Below are positions 1 to 9,724 of a stretch of DNA of 64,000 nucleotides, piece after piece. The position numbers were made by a program, and so were the translations under genes. The notes beneath the pieces were generated by a model, which worked only from the letters and a program-made list of their open reading frames with translations, ran no database searches and had not been told where the DNA came from. Source of the stretch: Polaribacter glomeratus (lineage in GTDB: Bacteria; Bacteroidota; Bacteroidia; Flavobacteriales; Flavobacteriaceae); contig NZ_MSCM01000001.1 in the NCBI RefSeq assembly GCF_002954665.1, positions 376,243 to 440,242 of the forward strand, in the 5' to 3' direction. Positions within the stretch are counted from its first letter, which is position 1. The number at the start of each line of letters is the position of its first letter.

Positions 1-187
1 GCATATTGGTCCGATTGCAAAATTAGATAAAATTCAGTTTTCGGAAGGATTGCCAAAAACGAGATCAGGAAAAATTATGCGTCGAATTTTACGTAAAATT
101 GCGTGCAATGAAATGGATAATTTAGGCGATACAAGCACCCTTTTAAATCCTGAAGTTGTACAAAGTATTATTGAGAATCGTTTGTAG
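1..187 (+). CDS. acs: Acetyl-CoA synthetase, C-terminal end (partial at window edge)
   Basis: This is the last part of an open frame that enters from the left edge (reading frame starts at base 2) and stops at TAG 185-187. It holds the motif [17 protein letters not shown], the hallmark of the C-terminal subdomain of acetyl-CoA synthetase; in the family the Lys of this motif is needed for adenylate formation and is the site of regulatory acetylation. The enzyme makes acetyl-CoA from acetate, ATP and CoA in the cytoplasm. The last 99 bp of this gene reappear, diverged, at 3356-3454, so the 3' end has been duplicated around the intervening genes. No good terminator follows this copy, whereas one follows the distal copy. 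Confidence 0.9.
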   Translation, partial: HIGPIAKLDKIQFSEGLPKTRSGKIMRRILRKIACNEMDNLGDTSTLLNPEVVQSIIENRL

Positions 188-728
188 TTTATTTGAAACT
201 ATCAGTAATTATTAATAACAGATTGCATCGTCATTTCCTGCCATTTTCAGTCATTGCGAAAGAGGAACGACTGAAGCAATCTTTTAATTTAAATCACGGC
301 TATTAAAGCTACAGATTGTTTCGTAATTTATTGCTTATCGCAAGCAATTTACTCGAAATGAATAATTTAAATAAACCTAAGTCATTCAGAAATTAGCATC
401 TCCCGAAACTTAGGGAGAGATAAACTTTCTGCAGTGAATAATAAAATTTGTATCAAGTCCTTGATCTAAAAAGACAGCTAAAATAACTTATTTCAATTCT
501 AGCCAAATTCAAAAAATAACTAGCACTGCCATGTGTCAATATATTTAAGGTATCGATAAATAATTGGTCATTAAAGTGTTAGGTAAGCAGTTTTTTGAGA
601 GTTTTCTTGTGTTATTGACGTTTAAAAGACAAATACAAACCCTTTTTCGGACTTTTAAAGTTAACTAAATATATAGTTTAGCAAGAAATTAACAAACAAT
701 TATTTTTAATTTAACTTAAACCAAGATT
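188..728. other. Intergenic region with degenerate inverted repeat
   Basis: No convincing gene lies in this 541-bp stretch between acs and the broken T9SS gene. Its left part contains the repeat element listed at 220-322. The rest is AT-rich with no clear TTTG/TAnnTTTG promoter and no Rho-independent terminator that I can identify. Confidence 0.6.
220..322. repeat. Degenerate inverted repeat of the GTCATTGCGA/GCAATCT type
   Basis: Imperfect arms at 220-239 (AGATTGCATCGTCATTTCCT) and 263-282 (reverse complement AGATTGCTTCAGTCGTTCCT) flank an inner GTCATTGCGA; a further partial arm, AGATTGTTTCG, follows at about 313. The inner GTCATTGCGA also appears in the arm of the hairpin element at 12410-12476. 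I infer a short dispersed intergenic repeat family; it encodes nothing. Confidence 0.6.
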
Positions 729-3014
729 ATGAAGAAAATTGTACAAATTTCATTTTTATTTATGTTTGCCCTGTCTTACGGGTAGGCAACGTTACCTTTT
801 TATGAAGGTTTTGATTACGCCACAGGAGTTCAGTTGACAAGTACTACTGGTGATCCTTCTTTAGGTGAATGGGTTCGATCGGGATCTCCTGTTAATCATG
901 CTACAGTTGCATCACCGATTTGGACTACTAAAGGCATCACGGCACCAACAGGTATTGCATTGTCTATTCCTAATGCAGCAGGATCAACTTCAAGGATTGA
1001 AATTGCTCCAAGTAACGATGACGTATATATGTCTTTTTTAATGAAAATTACTGACATAACAGCTTGTCAAGATGGTAATAACAGGTTTATCTTGTTGGGT
1101 AGAGACATTGGTGGATTTGTTGGTGTATTAATGGTAGTAAAACAAGCAACTACTGCTCCGGGGTATGTTGCAGGTAATTTTCAATTGCTGTTATCACAAG
1201 GTAGTGGTGGAGCTAGTCCTAGTGATAGCGATACTTTTTCGAAAATATACAACGCAAATAATGAGACTGAATTATTTGTAGTTATTAAAAGAGTAAACGA
1301 TGCTACTCCTACGACACCAGCAAGGTTTACTAGTGTATTTATTAATCCTACTTTGGGTGCAACCGAACCAGCTACACCATCAATAGAAGTTGCAGTTGAT
1401 CGTAGTGGGTCTATGAATTATTTTTCCATATTTCAATTAGCTAATTCTGAAAATACACCAGCATTTATAATGGACGAGCTTAGAATTGCAACAACTTGGG
1501 CAGAAGCAATAGATTACAAAGAAACTACTTGGAATGGTTCTGGTACAGCTAACGACTGGACAGATGTAACTAACTGGACTGGAGGTCTGCCGAACCCTTC
1601 AACAAACAACATTATTCCTTCTGGTTTAGCATCTTACCCAACAATAGCAACGCCAACATCAGTAAAAGCAATTACTTTAGATAATGGTGCTAGTTTAATA
1701 GCAAATGCAGCTATTACAGGTCCAGTAACACATACTAGAAGTTTAGTAAATACTGCAGGCAACACAAACGGATGGTATTTAGTATCTTCTCCGGTTGCTG
1801 GGCAAGATTATAATGAAACTTATGTAACAGCGAATTCAATTGCTGTGGCTACATCAACTAATAGAGGAATAGCTACCTACACAGAAACTGATAATACTTG
1901 GGCATATATGGCCTCGGGAGGCAGTGGTACTTTTAATGCTGGGCAAGGATATTCAGTAAAAGTAGACGCAAATGATGCGGTTTCTTTTACAGGAACGGTA
2001 AATAGTGCAGATGTACTAGCGCCAATATCTAGAGCAGCAACTGGTGCAACAACTGGTTTTAATTTAATAGGAAATCCCTACACAAGTTATATTAGCAGTG
2101 AAACGTTGTTAGATAACAACCCAATTTTATCGGCTAACAAAACTATTTGGACGTGGAGTAACGCAACAAATTCTTACACTCCTAGAATTTCTACTGCAAA
2201 CTTTATGATTGCACCAGGACAAGGATTTTTTGTACAAGTAAATGATGGTGCTACTGGTTCTGTTACTTTTGCACAGTCAAACCAAGCGCACAATGGCGCA
2301 ACAGATACTTTTCAAAAAGGAGGTAAAACAGAAGTTAGCTTAAAAATAGCAGATGCTGAAACCTACAGAGAAGCAAAAATTTATTACACAGCAAATGCTT
2401 TTAAAGGTTTTGAAAGTGGGTATGAAGGAGAAGTTTTTGGAGGAATTCCAAACAGTTTTCAAATTTATACACATGTGCTAGAAGGTAATACTGGTAGAAA
2501 TTTTCAAGTACAAACATTACCTGACACAGCTCTAGAAACCATGGTAGTTCCTTTAGGTGTAAAAGCAGCTACTGGAAAAGAATTAAGCTTTTCTGCAGAA
2601 GCATTAAACTTACCAGCAGGTATTAATGTGTTTTTAGAAGACAGAGAAACTAACACGTTTACACGTTTAGATGAAGCAAATGCTGTTTATGCAGTTACTG
2701 CAACTACTGCTTTAAATGGTGTTGGTAGATTTTACATTCATACTACAACACAAGCTGCGTTAAGTGTTGCAGATCTTGCTTTACAAGGGGTTAGTATTTA
2801 TAAAACAGATGCTAGTACTGTTAGAATAGCAGGTTTAACAGATGGTAAAGCAACAGTTTCTTTATTTAGTATCTTAGGTAAAAAAGTGATGACGAGTTCT
2901 TTCAATGCAGCAGAGGTTAAAGATATTTCTTTACCAAAACTAGCTACTGGTGTCTACATTGTTCAATTAGAAACAGTAAAAGGAAAGTTGAATAAGAAAA
3001 TTATTTTAGAATAA
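729..3014 (+). pseudogene. T9SS type A sorting domain protein, interrupted by an in-frame TAG after the signal peptide
   Basis: ATG 729 opens a signal peptide, MKKIVQISFLFMFALSYG, that runs into TAG at 783-785. The same frame then continues (ATLPFYEGFDYATG...) without another stop to TAA at 3012-3014. A single CAG to TAG change would explain this, giving ...SYGQA with a normal cleavage site. The downstream frame could only start at a TTG (834), which would have no export signal. The body has repetitive beta-rich modules with WNGSGTANDWTDVTNW-like motifs found in flavobacterial exoproteins. The last ~75 residues form a T9SS type A sorting domain (VSIYKTDASTVRIAGL ... GVYIVQLET). TAG is an ordinary stop here (acs also uses it), so recoding is unlikely. 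It is a recent pseudogene, a phase-like variant or a sequencing error. Confidence 0.8.
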
Positions 3015-3041
3015 TAACCTAAATTTAAAACACAAGACATC

Positions 3042-3209
3042 ATGAAAAAAAATATAAAAAACACTCAAGATATTTCAAGAAAAGAAGCAATTAAAAAAAT
3101 AGGATCTTATGGTAAATATGCCGCTTTAACAGCATTAGGTACGTATATGATTTTAAGTCCGCAGAAGGCGCAAGCCCAAAGTCCAGCTGCTCCTGGTGAA
3201 GGGTTTTAA
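3042..3209 (+). CDS. Small secreted or membrane-anchored protein, 55 aa, downstream partner of T9SS gene
   Basis: The frame starts at ATG 3042, 27 bp after the T9SS gene, and ends at TAA 3207-3209. A basic N-terminus (SRKEAIKKIGSYGKYAAL) leads into a short hydrophobic stretch (TALGTYMILSP) and then QKAQAQSPAAPGEGF, which looks like a signal peptidase site (AQA) followed by a Pro/Ala/Gly tail. I recall similar tiny proteins behind T9SS substrates in flavobacteria, but I know no function for them. It probably shares a transcript with the broken gene upstream. An imperfect hairpin (3271-3308) without a T-run follows. Confidence 0.6.
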   Translation: MKKNIKNTQDISRKEAIKKIGSYGKYAALTALGTYMILSPQKAQAQSPAAPGEGF

Positions 3210-3355
3210 TCTTCTTTTAAAAGTAGATTAAATAATCTTGGTAAATCACCAGCATTATAAAGAAACCTATCTATCAGCCTATAAAAATAGGTACTTTATA
3301 GGTGATAGCGCTTTAAGAGATGAGGTTGGTTATTACAAATTACGGGTAGATTAGA

Positions 3356-3454
3356 TTACGTAAAATTGCGTGTAATGAAATGGATAATTTAGGAGCTACA
3401 AGCATCCTTTTAAATCCTGAAGTTGTGCAAAATAGTATTGATAATCGATTGTAG
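3356..3454 (+). pseudogene. Duplicated 3' end of acs (remnant)
   Basis: These 99 bp match the last 99 bp of acs at 89-187 without gaps; I count 9 differences. The frame is still open and would read [13 protein letters not shown]...NPEVVQ to a TAG at 3452-3454. The match begins abruptly at TTACG 3356 and nothing upstream resembles acs. It is followed directly by a strong terminator, which suggests that this is the original gene end and that the T9SS gene and its small partner came to lie between two copies of the acs tail. Confidence 0.85.
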
Positions 3455-3471
3455 TTTTAAACTATAAAAAT

Positions 3472-3503
3472 AAAAAGCGCCTTTTTAATAAGGCGCTTTT
3501 TTT
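3472..3503 (+). terminator. Rho-independent terminator (acs tail; bidirectional)
   Basis: A perfect 12-bp stem (AAAAAGCGCCTT / AAGGCGCTTTTT) with a six-base loop runs into a T-run. On the minus strand the A-run becomes a T-run, so it could also end the carboxylase operon, whose last gene stops at 3529. Confidence 0.9.
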
Positions 3504-3528
3504 ATAAAAATAAATTTAGATTGATGAG

Positions 3529-5070
3529 CTATAGAGGAATATTTCCATGCTTTCTTTTTGGTCTTACTACTTCCTTATTTTCTAGCATCGCAAAGGCTTT
3601 TATTAATTTACGTCTGGTATCTTTAGGTAAAATTACTTCATCGATAAATCCTCGTTGCGCTGCACTATATGGATTTGCAAAAAGTGCAGCATATTCGGCT
3701 TCTTTTTCTCTCCATTTTTCTTCCGGGTTTTCTGCGGATTTAATTTCTCTTTTAAAAATAATTTCAGCCGCTCCTTTTGCTCCCATAACCGCAATTTCTG
3801 CGCTTGGCCAAGCAAAATTCATATCTGCTCCAATATGTTTCGAGTTCATTACATCATAAGCACCACCATACGCTTTTCGAGTAATTACAGTAACTCTTGG
3901 CACAGTTGCTTCACTAAAAGCGTATAATAACTTTGCGCCATTTACAATAATACCATTCCATTCTTGATCTGTTCCTGGTAAAAACCCCGGAACATCTTCT
4001 AAAACTAAAAGCGGAATGTTAAATGCATCGCAAAAACGGACAAAACGTGCTGCTTTTTTTGAGCTATTCACATCCAAAACACCCGCTAAAAATAGTGGTT
4101 GATTTGCCACAATACCAATACTTCTTCCTCCTAATCGTGCAAAACCTACAATAATATTTTCGGCATAGTCTTTATGAATTTCATAAAAGGAATCTTCATC
4201 TATAATTCCTGATATTACAGCATGCATATCATAGGGTTTATTAGCATTATCAGGAATGATGGTTGATAAGCTTTCTCTTATTTCAGCCTCTAGTTTAAAG
4301 GGCAAAAGCGCAGATGTTTCTGTATTATTTTGAGGTAAATAACTTAAAAGTTTTTTTACATCTTCTAAACATTCAATATCATTTGCAGATGTTTTATGCG
4401 CCACTCCAGATTTAGTAGCATGCGTGCTTGCGCCACCTAGTTCTTCACTAGTCACTTCTTCGTTCGTTACGGTTTTAACAACATTTGGCCCAGTTACAAA
4501 CATATAACTTGTATTTTCTACCATAATTGTAAAATCGGTCATTGCAGGCGAATAAACTGCTCCGCCAGCACAAGGACCCATGATTGCTGATAGTTGCGGA
4601 ATTACCCCAGAAGATTGCACGTTTTTGTAAAAAATATCAGCATAACCACCAAGAGATCTAACACCTTCTTGAATTCTAGCGCCACCAGAATCATTTAAAC
4701 CAATTATGGGTGCTCCAACTTTAAGCGCTAAATCCATTACTTTACAGATTTTTTCTGCGTGCGTTTCTGATAAAGAACCACCAAAAACGGTAAAATCTTG
4801 TGCAAAAACATAGGTTAATCTACCATTTATGGTTCCGTAACCAGTTACTACACCATCTCCGTAAAAAACTTCTTTTTCCATCCCGAACTCTTTCGTTCTG
4901 TGGATAACCAAAGCGCCAATTTCTTCAAAGGAACCCTCATCTAATAAGTATAAAACTCGTTCTCTTGCGGTTAATTTTTTCTTCTGATGTTGCTTTTCTA
5001 TTCTCGCTTGTCCGCCGCCTAAATAGGCTAGTGCAAGTTTTTCGTTAAGGTCTTTTATTTTGGATTCCAT
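3529..5070 (-). CDS. pccB: Acyl-CoA (propionyl-CoA type) carboxylase, carboxyltransferase subunit
   Basis: A 513-residue protein of the normal length for PccB-type carboxyltransferases. It transfers the carboxyl group from carboxybiotin to an acyl-CoA, probably propionyl-CoA to give methylmalonyl-CoA. Both crotonase-like halves are visible: the N-terminal half has [24 protein letters not shown] and [12 protein letters not shown], and the C-terminal half has [23 protein letters not shown] and [16 protein letters not shown]. It is the last of three minus-strand genes, after the biotin carrier and the biotin carboxylase, with a 154-bp gap holding a hexanucleotide repeat. The exact acyl-CoA substrate cannot be read from sequence. 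Confidence 0.9.
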   Translation of the reverse strand: MESKIKDLNEKLALAYLGGGQARIEKQHQKKKLTARERVLYLLDEGSFEEIGALVIHRTKEFGMEKEVFYGDGVVTGYGTINGRLTYVFAQDFTVFGGSLSETHAEKICKVMDLALKVGAPIIGLNDSGGARIQEGVRSLGGYADIFYKNVQSSGVIPQLSAIMGPCAGGAVYSPAMTDFTIMVENTSYMFVTGPNVVKTVTNEEVTSEELGGASTHATKSGVAHKTSANDIECLEDVKKLLSYLPQNNTETSALLPFKLEAEIRESLSTIIPDNANKPYDMHAVISGIIDEDSFYEIHKDYAENIIVGFARLGGRSIGIVANQPLFLAGVLDVNSSKKAARFVRFCDAFNIPLLVLEDVPGFLPGTDQEWNGIIVNGAKLLYAFSEATVPRVTVITRKAYGGAYDVMNSKHIGADMNFAWPSAEIAVMGAKGAAEIIFKREIKSAENPEEKWREKEAEYAALFANPYSAAQRGFIDEVILPKDTRRKLIKAFAMLENKEVVRPKRKHGNIPL

Positions 5071-5184
5071 TTTATATGCTTTTTTCTCGCAAAGGCGCTA
5101 GGGCACAAAGCTGAATGTGATTTTTCTGTTTAGTTTGATAATGCTTTTTTATATAACACTATTCTTAAGTATATTTTTTAATTT

Positions 5185-5220
5185 TGCTACTGCTACTGCT
5201 ACTGCTACTGCTACTGCTAA
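5185..5220. repeat. Hexanucleotide tandem repeat (TGCTAC), about six units
   Basis: Five perfect TGCTAC units and a sixth ending in A lie in the gap between the biotin carboxylase and carboxyltransferase genes, four bases past the end of the biotin carboxylase gene. On the coding (minus) strand the unit reads GTAGCA. Such tracts can change copy number by slippage; here it could alter spacing in the polycistronic mRNA but not a reading frame. Confidence 0.9.
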
Positions 5221-5224
5221 CTTC

Positions 5225-6664
5225 TTACAAAGGCAATCTCACTAATTTCTGATCTATCAGATATTGTTTTACAGCAACAAGTGCAGCAATTTTAGCTTCT
5301 TCTTTCTGTTTACTTTTTAAAGCTTCAGGAGAATAGTATTTTTTAACAAAATGCGTATCAAAATTACCAGAACGGAAAGCGTCATGTTCGCACACAAAAG
5401 TTCCGAAAGGTAACGTAGTTTGAATACCTTTAATTTGATACTTCTCTATTGCAGTAATCATTAACTCGATAGCTTCTTCTCGAGTTTCCCCATAAGTTAT
5501 CAATTTAGACAACATTGGGTCGTAATAAATAGGAATATCCATACCCTGTTCAAAACCATTATCTACACGAATATTTTTCCCTTCGGGCAATTGGTAAACT
5601 TCTAAATTACCAACACTTGGTAAAAAATCATTTAAAGGATCTTCTGCATAAACGCGCAATTCTAAAGCGTGTCCATTAATTTTTAAGTTTTCTTGATTGA
5701 TGGGTAAAACTTCGCCACGCGCAACACGAATTTGCAATTCGACTAAATCTGTACCAGTAATCCATTCAGTAACAGGATGTTCTACCTGTAAGCGTGTATT
5801 CATTTCTAAAAAATAGAAATTATGAGCGTCGTCTAACAGAAATTCTACCGTTCCTGCACCTACATATTCGCAAGATTTTGCTACTTTAATTGCCGCTTCG
5901 CCCATTTTTGCGCGTAATTCTGGAGTTAAAACGGATGAAGGAGCTTCTTCAATTACTTTTTGATGACGACGTTGTATGCTACATTCGCGTTCAAAAAGAT
6001 GCACGACATTGCCATGCGAGTCTGCCATAATTTGAATTTCGATATGTCGCGGTGAGGTTACATATTTTTCTATAAAAACCGATCCATCACCAAAAGCAGA
6101 AGTAGCTTCGCTAATTGCTCGGTTCATTTGCGATTCAAATTCTGATTCTTTTTCTACGATACGCATTCCTTTTCCACCACCACCTGCAGAGGCTTTAATA
6201 AGAATAGGAAAACCAATTTCGCGCGCTATTTGTTTTGCTTCAGAAATATCAGTTATCGCTTTATCTGTTCCAGGAACCATCGGAATATGATATGCTTTTA
6301 CGGCTTCTTTTGCAGCCAATTTACTTCCCATAATTTTAATGGCCTTTGATTTCGGACCAATAAAAATGATGTTATTATGTTCACAAGCTTCCGCAAAATT
6401 TGCATTTTCAGACAAAAAGCCATATCCAGGATGAATCGCGTCTACGCCTAATTTTTTAGCAACTTCAATAATTTTATCGCCTAATAAATACGATTTATTG
6501 GAGGGTGCTTCGCCAATTAAAACCGCTTCATCAGCAAATCGAACATGAGGCGCATTTCTATCCGCAGTTGAATATACTGCAACTGTTTTTATGCCCATTT
6601 TTTTTGCAGTTCGCATTACACGAATGGCAATTTCACCTCTATTTGCTATTAAAATTTTTTTCAT
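5225..6664 (-). CDS. accC: Biotin carboxylase subunit of acyl-CoA carboxylase
   Basis: A 479-residue ATP-grasp enzyme that carboxylates biotin on the carrier protein using ATP and bicarbonate. It begins with the typical KKILIANRGEIAIRVMRTAK, has the glycine-rich ATP loop KASAGGGGKGMR, and ends the ATP-grasp core with FLEMNTRLQVEHPVTE. Length and motifs match AccC/PccA biotin carboxylase with no fused carrier domain. The carrier is a separate gene 70 bp upstream (6735-7220), so the complex has three polypeptides, the usual arrangement in flavobacteria. The C-terminus carries a short extension (KQYLIDQKLVRLPL) beyond the standard fold. Confidence 0.92.
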   Translation of the reverse strand: MKKILIANRGEIAIRVMRTAKKMGIKTVAVYSTADRNAPHVRFADEAVLIGEAPSNKSYLLGDKIIEVAKKLGVDAIHPGYGFLSENANFAEACEHNNIIFIGPKSKAIKIMGSKLAAKEAVKAYHIPMVPGTDKAITDISEAKQIAREIGFPILIKASAGGGGKGMRIVEKESEFESQMNRAISEATSAFGDGSVFIEKYVTSPRHIEIQIMADSHGNVVHLFERECSIQRRHQKVIEEAPSSVLTPELRAKMGEAAIKVAKSCEYVGAGTVEFLLDDAHNFYFLEMNTRLQVEHPVTEWITGTDLVELQIRVARGEVLPINQENLKINGHALELRVYAEDPLNDFLPSVGNLEVYQLPEGKNIRVDNGFEQGMDIPIYYDPMLSKLITYGETREEAIELMITAIEKYQIKGIQTTLPFGTFVCEHDAFRSGNFDTHFVKKYYSPEALKSKQKEEAKIAALVAVKQYLIDQKLVRLPL

Positions 6665-6734
6665 ATGGATGTTTTAAAGAATCAAAAGTGTGCTAATTTT
6701 ATATAGATTGATATAAAAAAGCTGCATTTTGTGT

Positions 6735-7220
6735 CTATTCAAATTCTATTAAAAGTTGGTTTTTATTTACAGTTTCGCCTTTTGTGATCGAAATAGATTT
6801 TATAACTCCATCTCTTGGTGATGTTAAAACGTTTTCCATTTTCATGGCTTCTAAAATTAAAAGCGCATCATCTTCTTTTACTTCTTGACCAACTTTTACA
6901 TCAACCGATAGTATTAAACCAGGCATTGGAGCCTTAATTTCGTTTACTTTTTTTGTAGCACCAATTTCAAATCCCATTTCTCTAATTAGCGTATCTAGCT
7001 CATCGAAAATGGTTACATTATACGTATTGTTGTTTACTTTAACCGAATAGGATTTCTGATTAAAATTAGCTTCAATAATTTCTGTTTTGTAAGAAATATT
7101 ATTTTGTAAAACATGCAATTTTGAATCCGAAACTTCAAAGGAATCTAGGTTTGAAACAGCTTTTGCATCAATCTCAAAATCGAAAGTATTGTTTACTTTA
7201 ACTTGGTAGGGATTCTTCAC
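6735..7220 (-). CDS. Biotin/lipoyl carrier subunit of acyl-CoA carboxylase
   Basis: A 161-residue protein whose C-terminal half is a biotinyl domain. The biotinylation motif EAMKMEN places the modified lysine at residue 127, with the PMPG turn about 28 residues before it, as usual. The N-terminal ~90 residues are a linker-like beta region (NTFDFEIDAK...) resembling the domain that joins carrier and carboxylase in acetyl- or propionyl-CoA carboxylase alpha chains. It is the first gene of the minus-strand operon, so the promoter should lie in 7221-7300; TATATTTA (reverse of 7246-7253) resembles a -7 box but lacks the final G. Confidence 0.9.
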   Translation of the reverse strand: MKNPYQVKVNNTFDFEIDAKAVSNLDSFEVSDSKLHVLQNNISYKTEIIEANFNQKSYSVKVNNNTYNVTIFDELDTLIREMGFEIGATKKVNEIKAPMPGLILSVDVKVGQEVKEDDALLILEAMKMENVLTSPRDGVIKSISITKGETVNKNQLLIEFE

Positions 7221-7277
7221 TTTTTAGTGTTTTAAGGATGTTTCGTAAATATAAGTATTCTATAGGTTTTTTTCGAA

Positions 7278-7310
7278 TTGATTTCTGTTAATGTTGCCAA
7301 TGTACTTTTG
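7278..7310 (+). promoter_or_regulatory. Possible promoter for the ABC exporter gene
   Basis: TACTTTTG at 7303-7310 fits the Bacteroidetes -7 consensus TAnnTTTG. A TTG at 7278-7280 is a possible -33 element, but the spacer is 22 bp rather than the usual 19-20. The 5' leader to ATG 7431 would be about 115 nt. Confidence 0.35.
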
Positions 7311-7430
7311 TTAGTCTTTAAATGCATAGAAAGTAACAACAGTATATGTCAAATTTTGTAATAATGTCATGTTCATTTGAATGGCATATAAATTGATATT
7401 AGTAGAGAAATTACATTCTTAAATTAATTT

Positions 7431-9197
7431 ATGCAGCATCTTAAAGATTCAAAACAAGATAAAAGTAAGCCTACTATTTCTATATTAAAAGCGTTTAAAA
7501 CAATTATTTGGCCAAAGCGAAAATTAGTTTTTATTGGTTTAATTTTAATTGTTATAAGTAGATTATCAAGTTTAGTTTTACCTTGGAAAAGTAAAGCATT
7601 GCTGGATGACGTGATTCCGAATAAAGATTACGACCAATTATACAGTTTACTATTTATTGTAGGAATTGCAATTTTAATACAGTCAATAACTTCTTTTTTA
7701 TTAACCCGAATTTTAAGTGTGCAAGCACAGTTTTTAATATCAGAATTAAGAGCTCAAGTACAGAAAAAAGTATTGTCATTGCCAATCAGTTTTTTTGATA
7801 ATACAAAGTCGGGAGCTTTAGTTTCTAGAATTATGAATGATGTTGAAGGCGTTAGAAACTTAATAGGAACTGGTTTAGTTCAATTAGTAGGCGGAACGAT
7901 TACCGCTGTAATTTCTATGGTCTTGCTGATACAAATTAGTCCGTCGATGACCTTTTTTGTGCTACTTCCTGTAGCCGTTTTTGGTGTTGTCGCTTTAAAA
8001 GCCTTTAAATATATACGTCCTATTTTTAGAAATAGAGGCGTTATTAATGCAGAGGTAAATGGTAGATTGGTAGAAACTTTATCTGGCGTTAGAGTCATAA
8101 AAGCTTTTAATGCCGAAGCACAAGAAAATGAAGTTTTTGAAAAAGGTGTAGATAAATTATTTCAGAATGTTAAAAAGAGTTTAACGGCCACCGCTTTAAT
8201 GACAAGTTCTTCTACTTTTTTATTAGGAATTGCATCCACAGGAATTATGGGAATTGGAGGTTATAAAATTATGACAGGCGAATTAACAGTGGGAGATTTT
8301 CTTTCTTTTACGTTATTGCTCGGTTTTATGATTGCGCCAATTGTACAAATGAGTAATATTGGTAGTCAATTAACAGAAGCATTAGCTGGTTTAGATAGAA
8401 CGGAAGAACTTATGAATAAAGCTGCTGAAGATGATGATGAAGAAAGAACAATTGTTTTAGAAAATATTAAGGGAGAAATTGTTTTTGAAGATGTATCTTT
8501 TTCATATAATGAAGGCAAAGAAGTAATTAATAATATCAGTTTTCAGGTTCCTTCTGGTTCTGTAACAGCGTTGGTTGGTAGTTCTGGATCGGGGAAATCT
8601 ACAATCGCAGGTTTGTCAGCTACATTTTTAAATCCGCAATCGGGTAAAATTACTATTGATAACCAAGATATTACGAAAGTAAAATTATCAAGTTATCGAA
8701 AACATTTAGGTGTTGTTTTACAGGATGAATTTTTATTTGAAGGAACAATCAAAGAAAATATTTTATTTCCAAGACCAAATGCAACAGAACAAGAATTACA
8801 AAATGCCGTAAAAGCTGCCTATGTAAATGAATTTACAGATCGTTTTGAAGACGGATTAGATACTTTAATTGGCGAAAGAGGTGTAAAACTTTCTGGTGGT
8901 CAGCGTCAGCGATTGGCAATTGCAAGAGCTATTTTAGCAGATCCAAAAATTATTATTTTAGATGAGGCAACGTCTAGTTTAGATACAGAAAGCGAATCTT
9001 TAATTCAGAAAAGTTTATCAGAATTAGTAAAAGATAGAACTACCATTGTAATTGCGCACAGATTAAGTACTATAAAACAAGCAGATCAAATTCTAGTAAT
9101 TGAAGCGGGTAGTATTGCAGAAAGAGGCACGCATGACGAGTTAATTGAAGCAAAAGGTAGGTATTTTGATTTATATACGTATCAATCAAAAATTTAG
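7431..9197 (+). CDS. ABC exporter, fused permease and ATPase
   Basis: A 588-residue half-transporter, expected to work as a homodimer in the inner membrane. The first ~320 residues form a six-helix exporter domain (GLILIVISRLSSLVLPWKS, LLPVAVFGVVALKAF, LLLGFMIAPIVQMSNIG). The last ~240 form the ATPase: Walker A GSSGSGKST, Q-loop LQDEF, signature LSGGQRQR, Walker B KIIILDEATSS and the H-loop IVIAHRL. It is of the MsbA/LmrA-like group that moves lipids, drugs or peptides; the substrate cannot be inferred. It is monocistronic, with long AT-rich gaps on both sides and divergent to the carboxylase operon. Confidence 0.9.
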   Translation: MQHLKDSKQDKSKPTISILKAFKTIIWPKRKLVFIGLILIVISRLSSLVLPWKSKALLDDVIPNKDYDQLYSLLFIVGIAILIQSITSFLLTRILSVQAQFLISELRAQVQKKVLSLPISFFDNTKSGALVSRIMNDVEGVRNLIGTGLVQLVGGTITAVISMVLLIQISPSMTFFVLLPVAVFGVVALKAFKYIRPIFRNRGVINAEVNGRLVETLSGVRVIKAFNAEAQENEVFEKGVDKLFQNVKKSLTATALMTSSSTFLLGIASTGIMGIGGYKIMTGELTVGDFLSFTLLLGFMIAPIVQMSNIGSQLTEALAGLDRTEELMNKAAEDDDEERTIVLENIKGEIVFEDVSFSYNEGKEVINNISFQVPSGSVTALVGSSGSGKSTIAGLSATFLNPQSGKITIDNQDITKVKLSSYRKHLGVVLQDEFLFEGTIKENILFPRPNATEQELQNAVKAAYVNEFTDRFEDGLDTLIGERGVKLSGGQRQRLAIARAILADPKIIILDEATSSLDTESESLIQKSLSELVKDRTTIVIAHRLSTIKQADQILVIEAGSIAERGTHDELIEAKGRYFDLYTYQSKI

Positions 9198-9724
9198 TAA
9201 TTAAGGTTCTTTCATTTTTAAATATTGATTAGAATTTTACTTAAAATGATATCAATAAAAATTAATAATAAATATTAGTGTTTGATAAATAAATAATAAT
9301 GTTTTAGAATAAAAAAAGGATTTGATTCTAAATAGCTGATAAATTGATAAAACTTAAATTTCAATCGTCAGCTTTATTTCGATAAAAATAGGACTAAAAG
9401 TAAGTTGTCGTTTTTGAAAAAAAAAGTAAAATCTTTTATTTAATAGGGCTTATAAAGCTAAAAATATTTTTAATCACATACTAATAATTTAGAAACGATA
9501 CTATTTTTAATTTCTAACTATTTAGCTAAAAATATTTTTCAGAATTACAAATATTTTCCTTCATAAAATTGGGTAAAAAAGTATCAGTTGGGGCTTTTTT
9601 ACCTTATCTAATTATTTTAAAACTTCTTAAAATTAGTATAAGTAGTTGATTTTAATCACTTTATAATTTTATCAAAATATATTTAAATTTTGGTACAGCC
9701 ATTGCTTATTAGTTTGATTAAAGT
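9198..9724. other. AT-rich intergenic region without recognisable features
   Basis: This 527-bp stretch after the ABC exporter has no open frame with coding character, no clear terminator and no RNA-like GC-rich block. Several TTTTA/TAAAA runs are present, but I cannot assign a promoter confidently. Confidence 0.55.

Noticed and set aside
834..3014. A frame starting at TTG 834 as a complete cytoplasmic protein
   Set aside because: The same frame runs back to ATG 729 with a signal peptide and is only broken by TAG 783; a T9SS sorting domain without an export signal makes no sense.
3271..3308. Hairpin after the tiny secreted protein as a terminator
   Set aside because: The stem is reasonable but no T-run follows, so a terminator call is not supported.
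3521..3927. Plus-strand open frames over the carboxyltransferase gene
   Set aside because: They overlap the strongly conserved minus-strand gene and have no coding character of their own.
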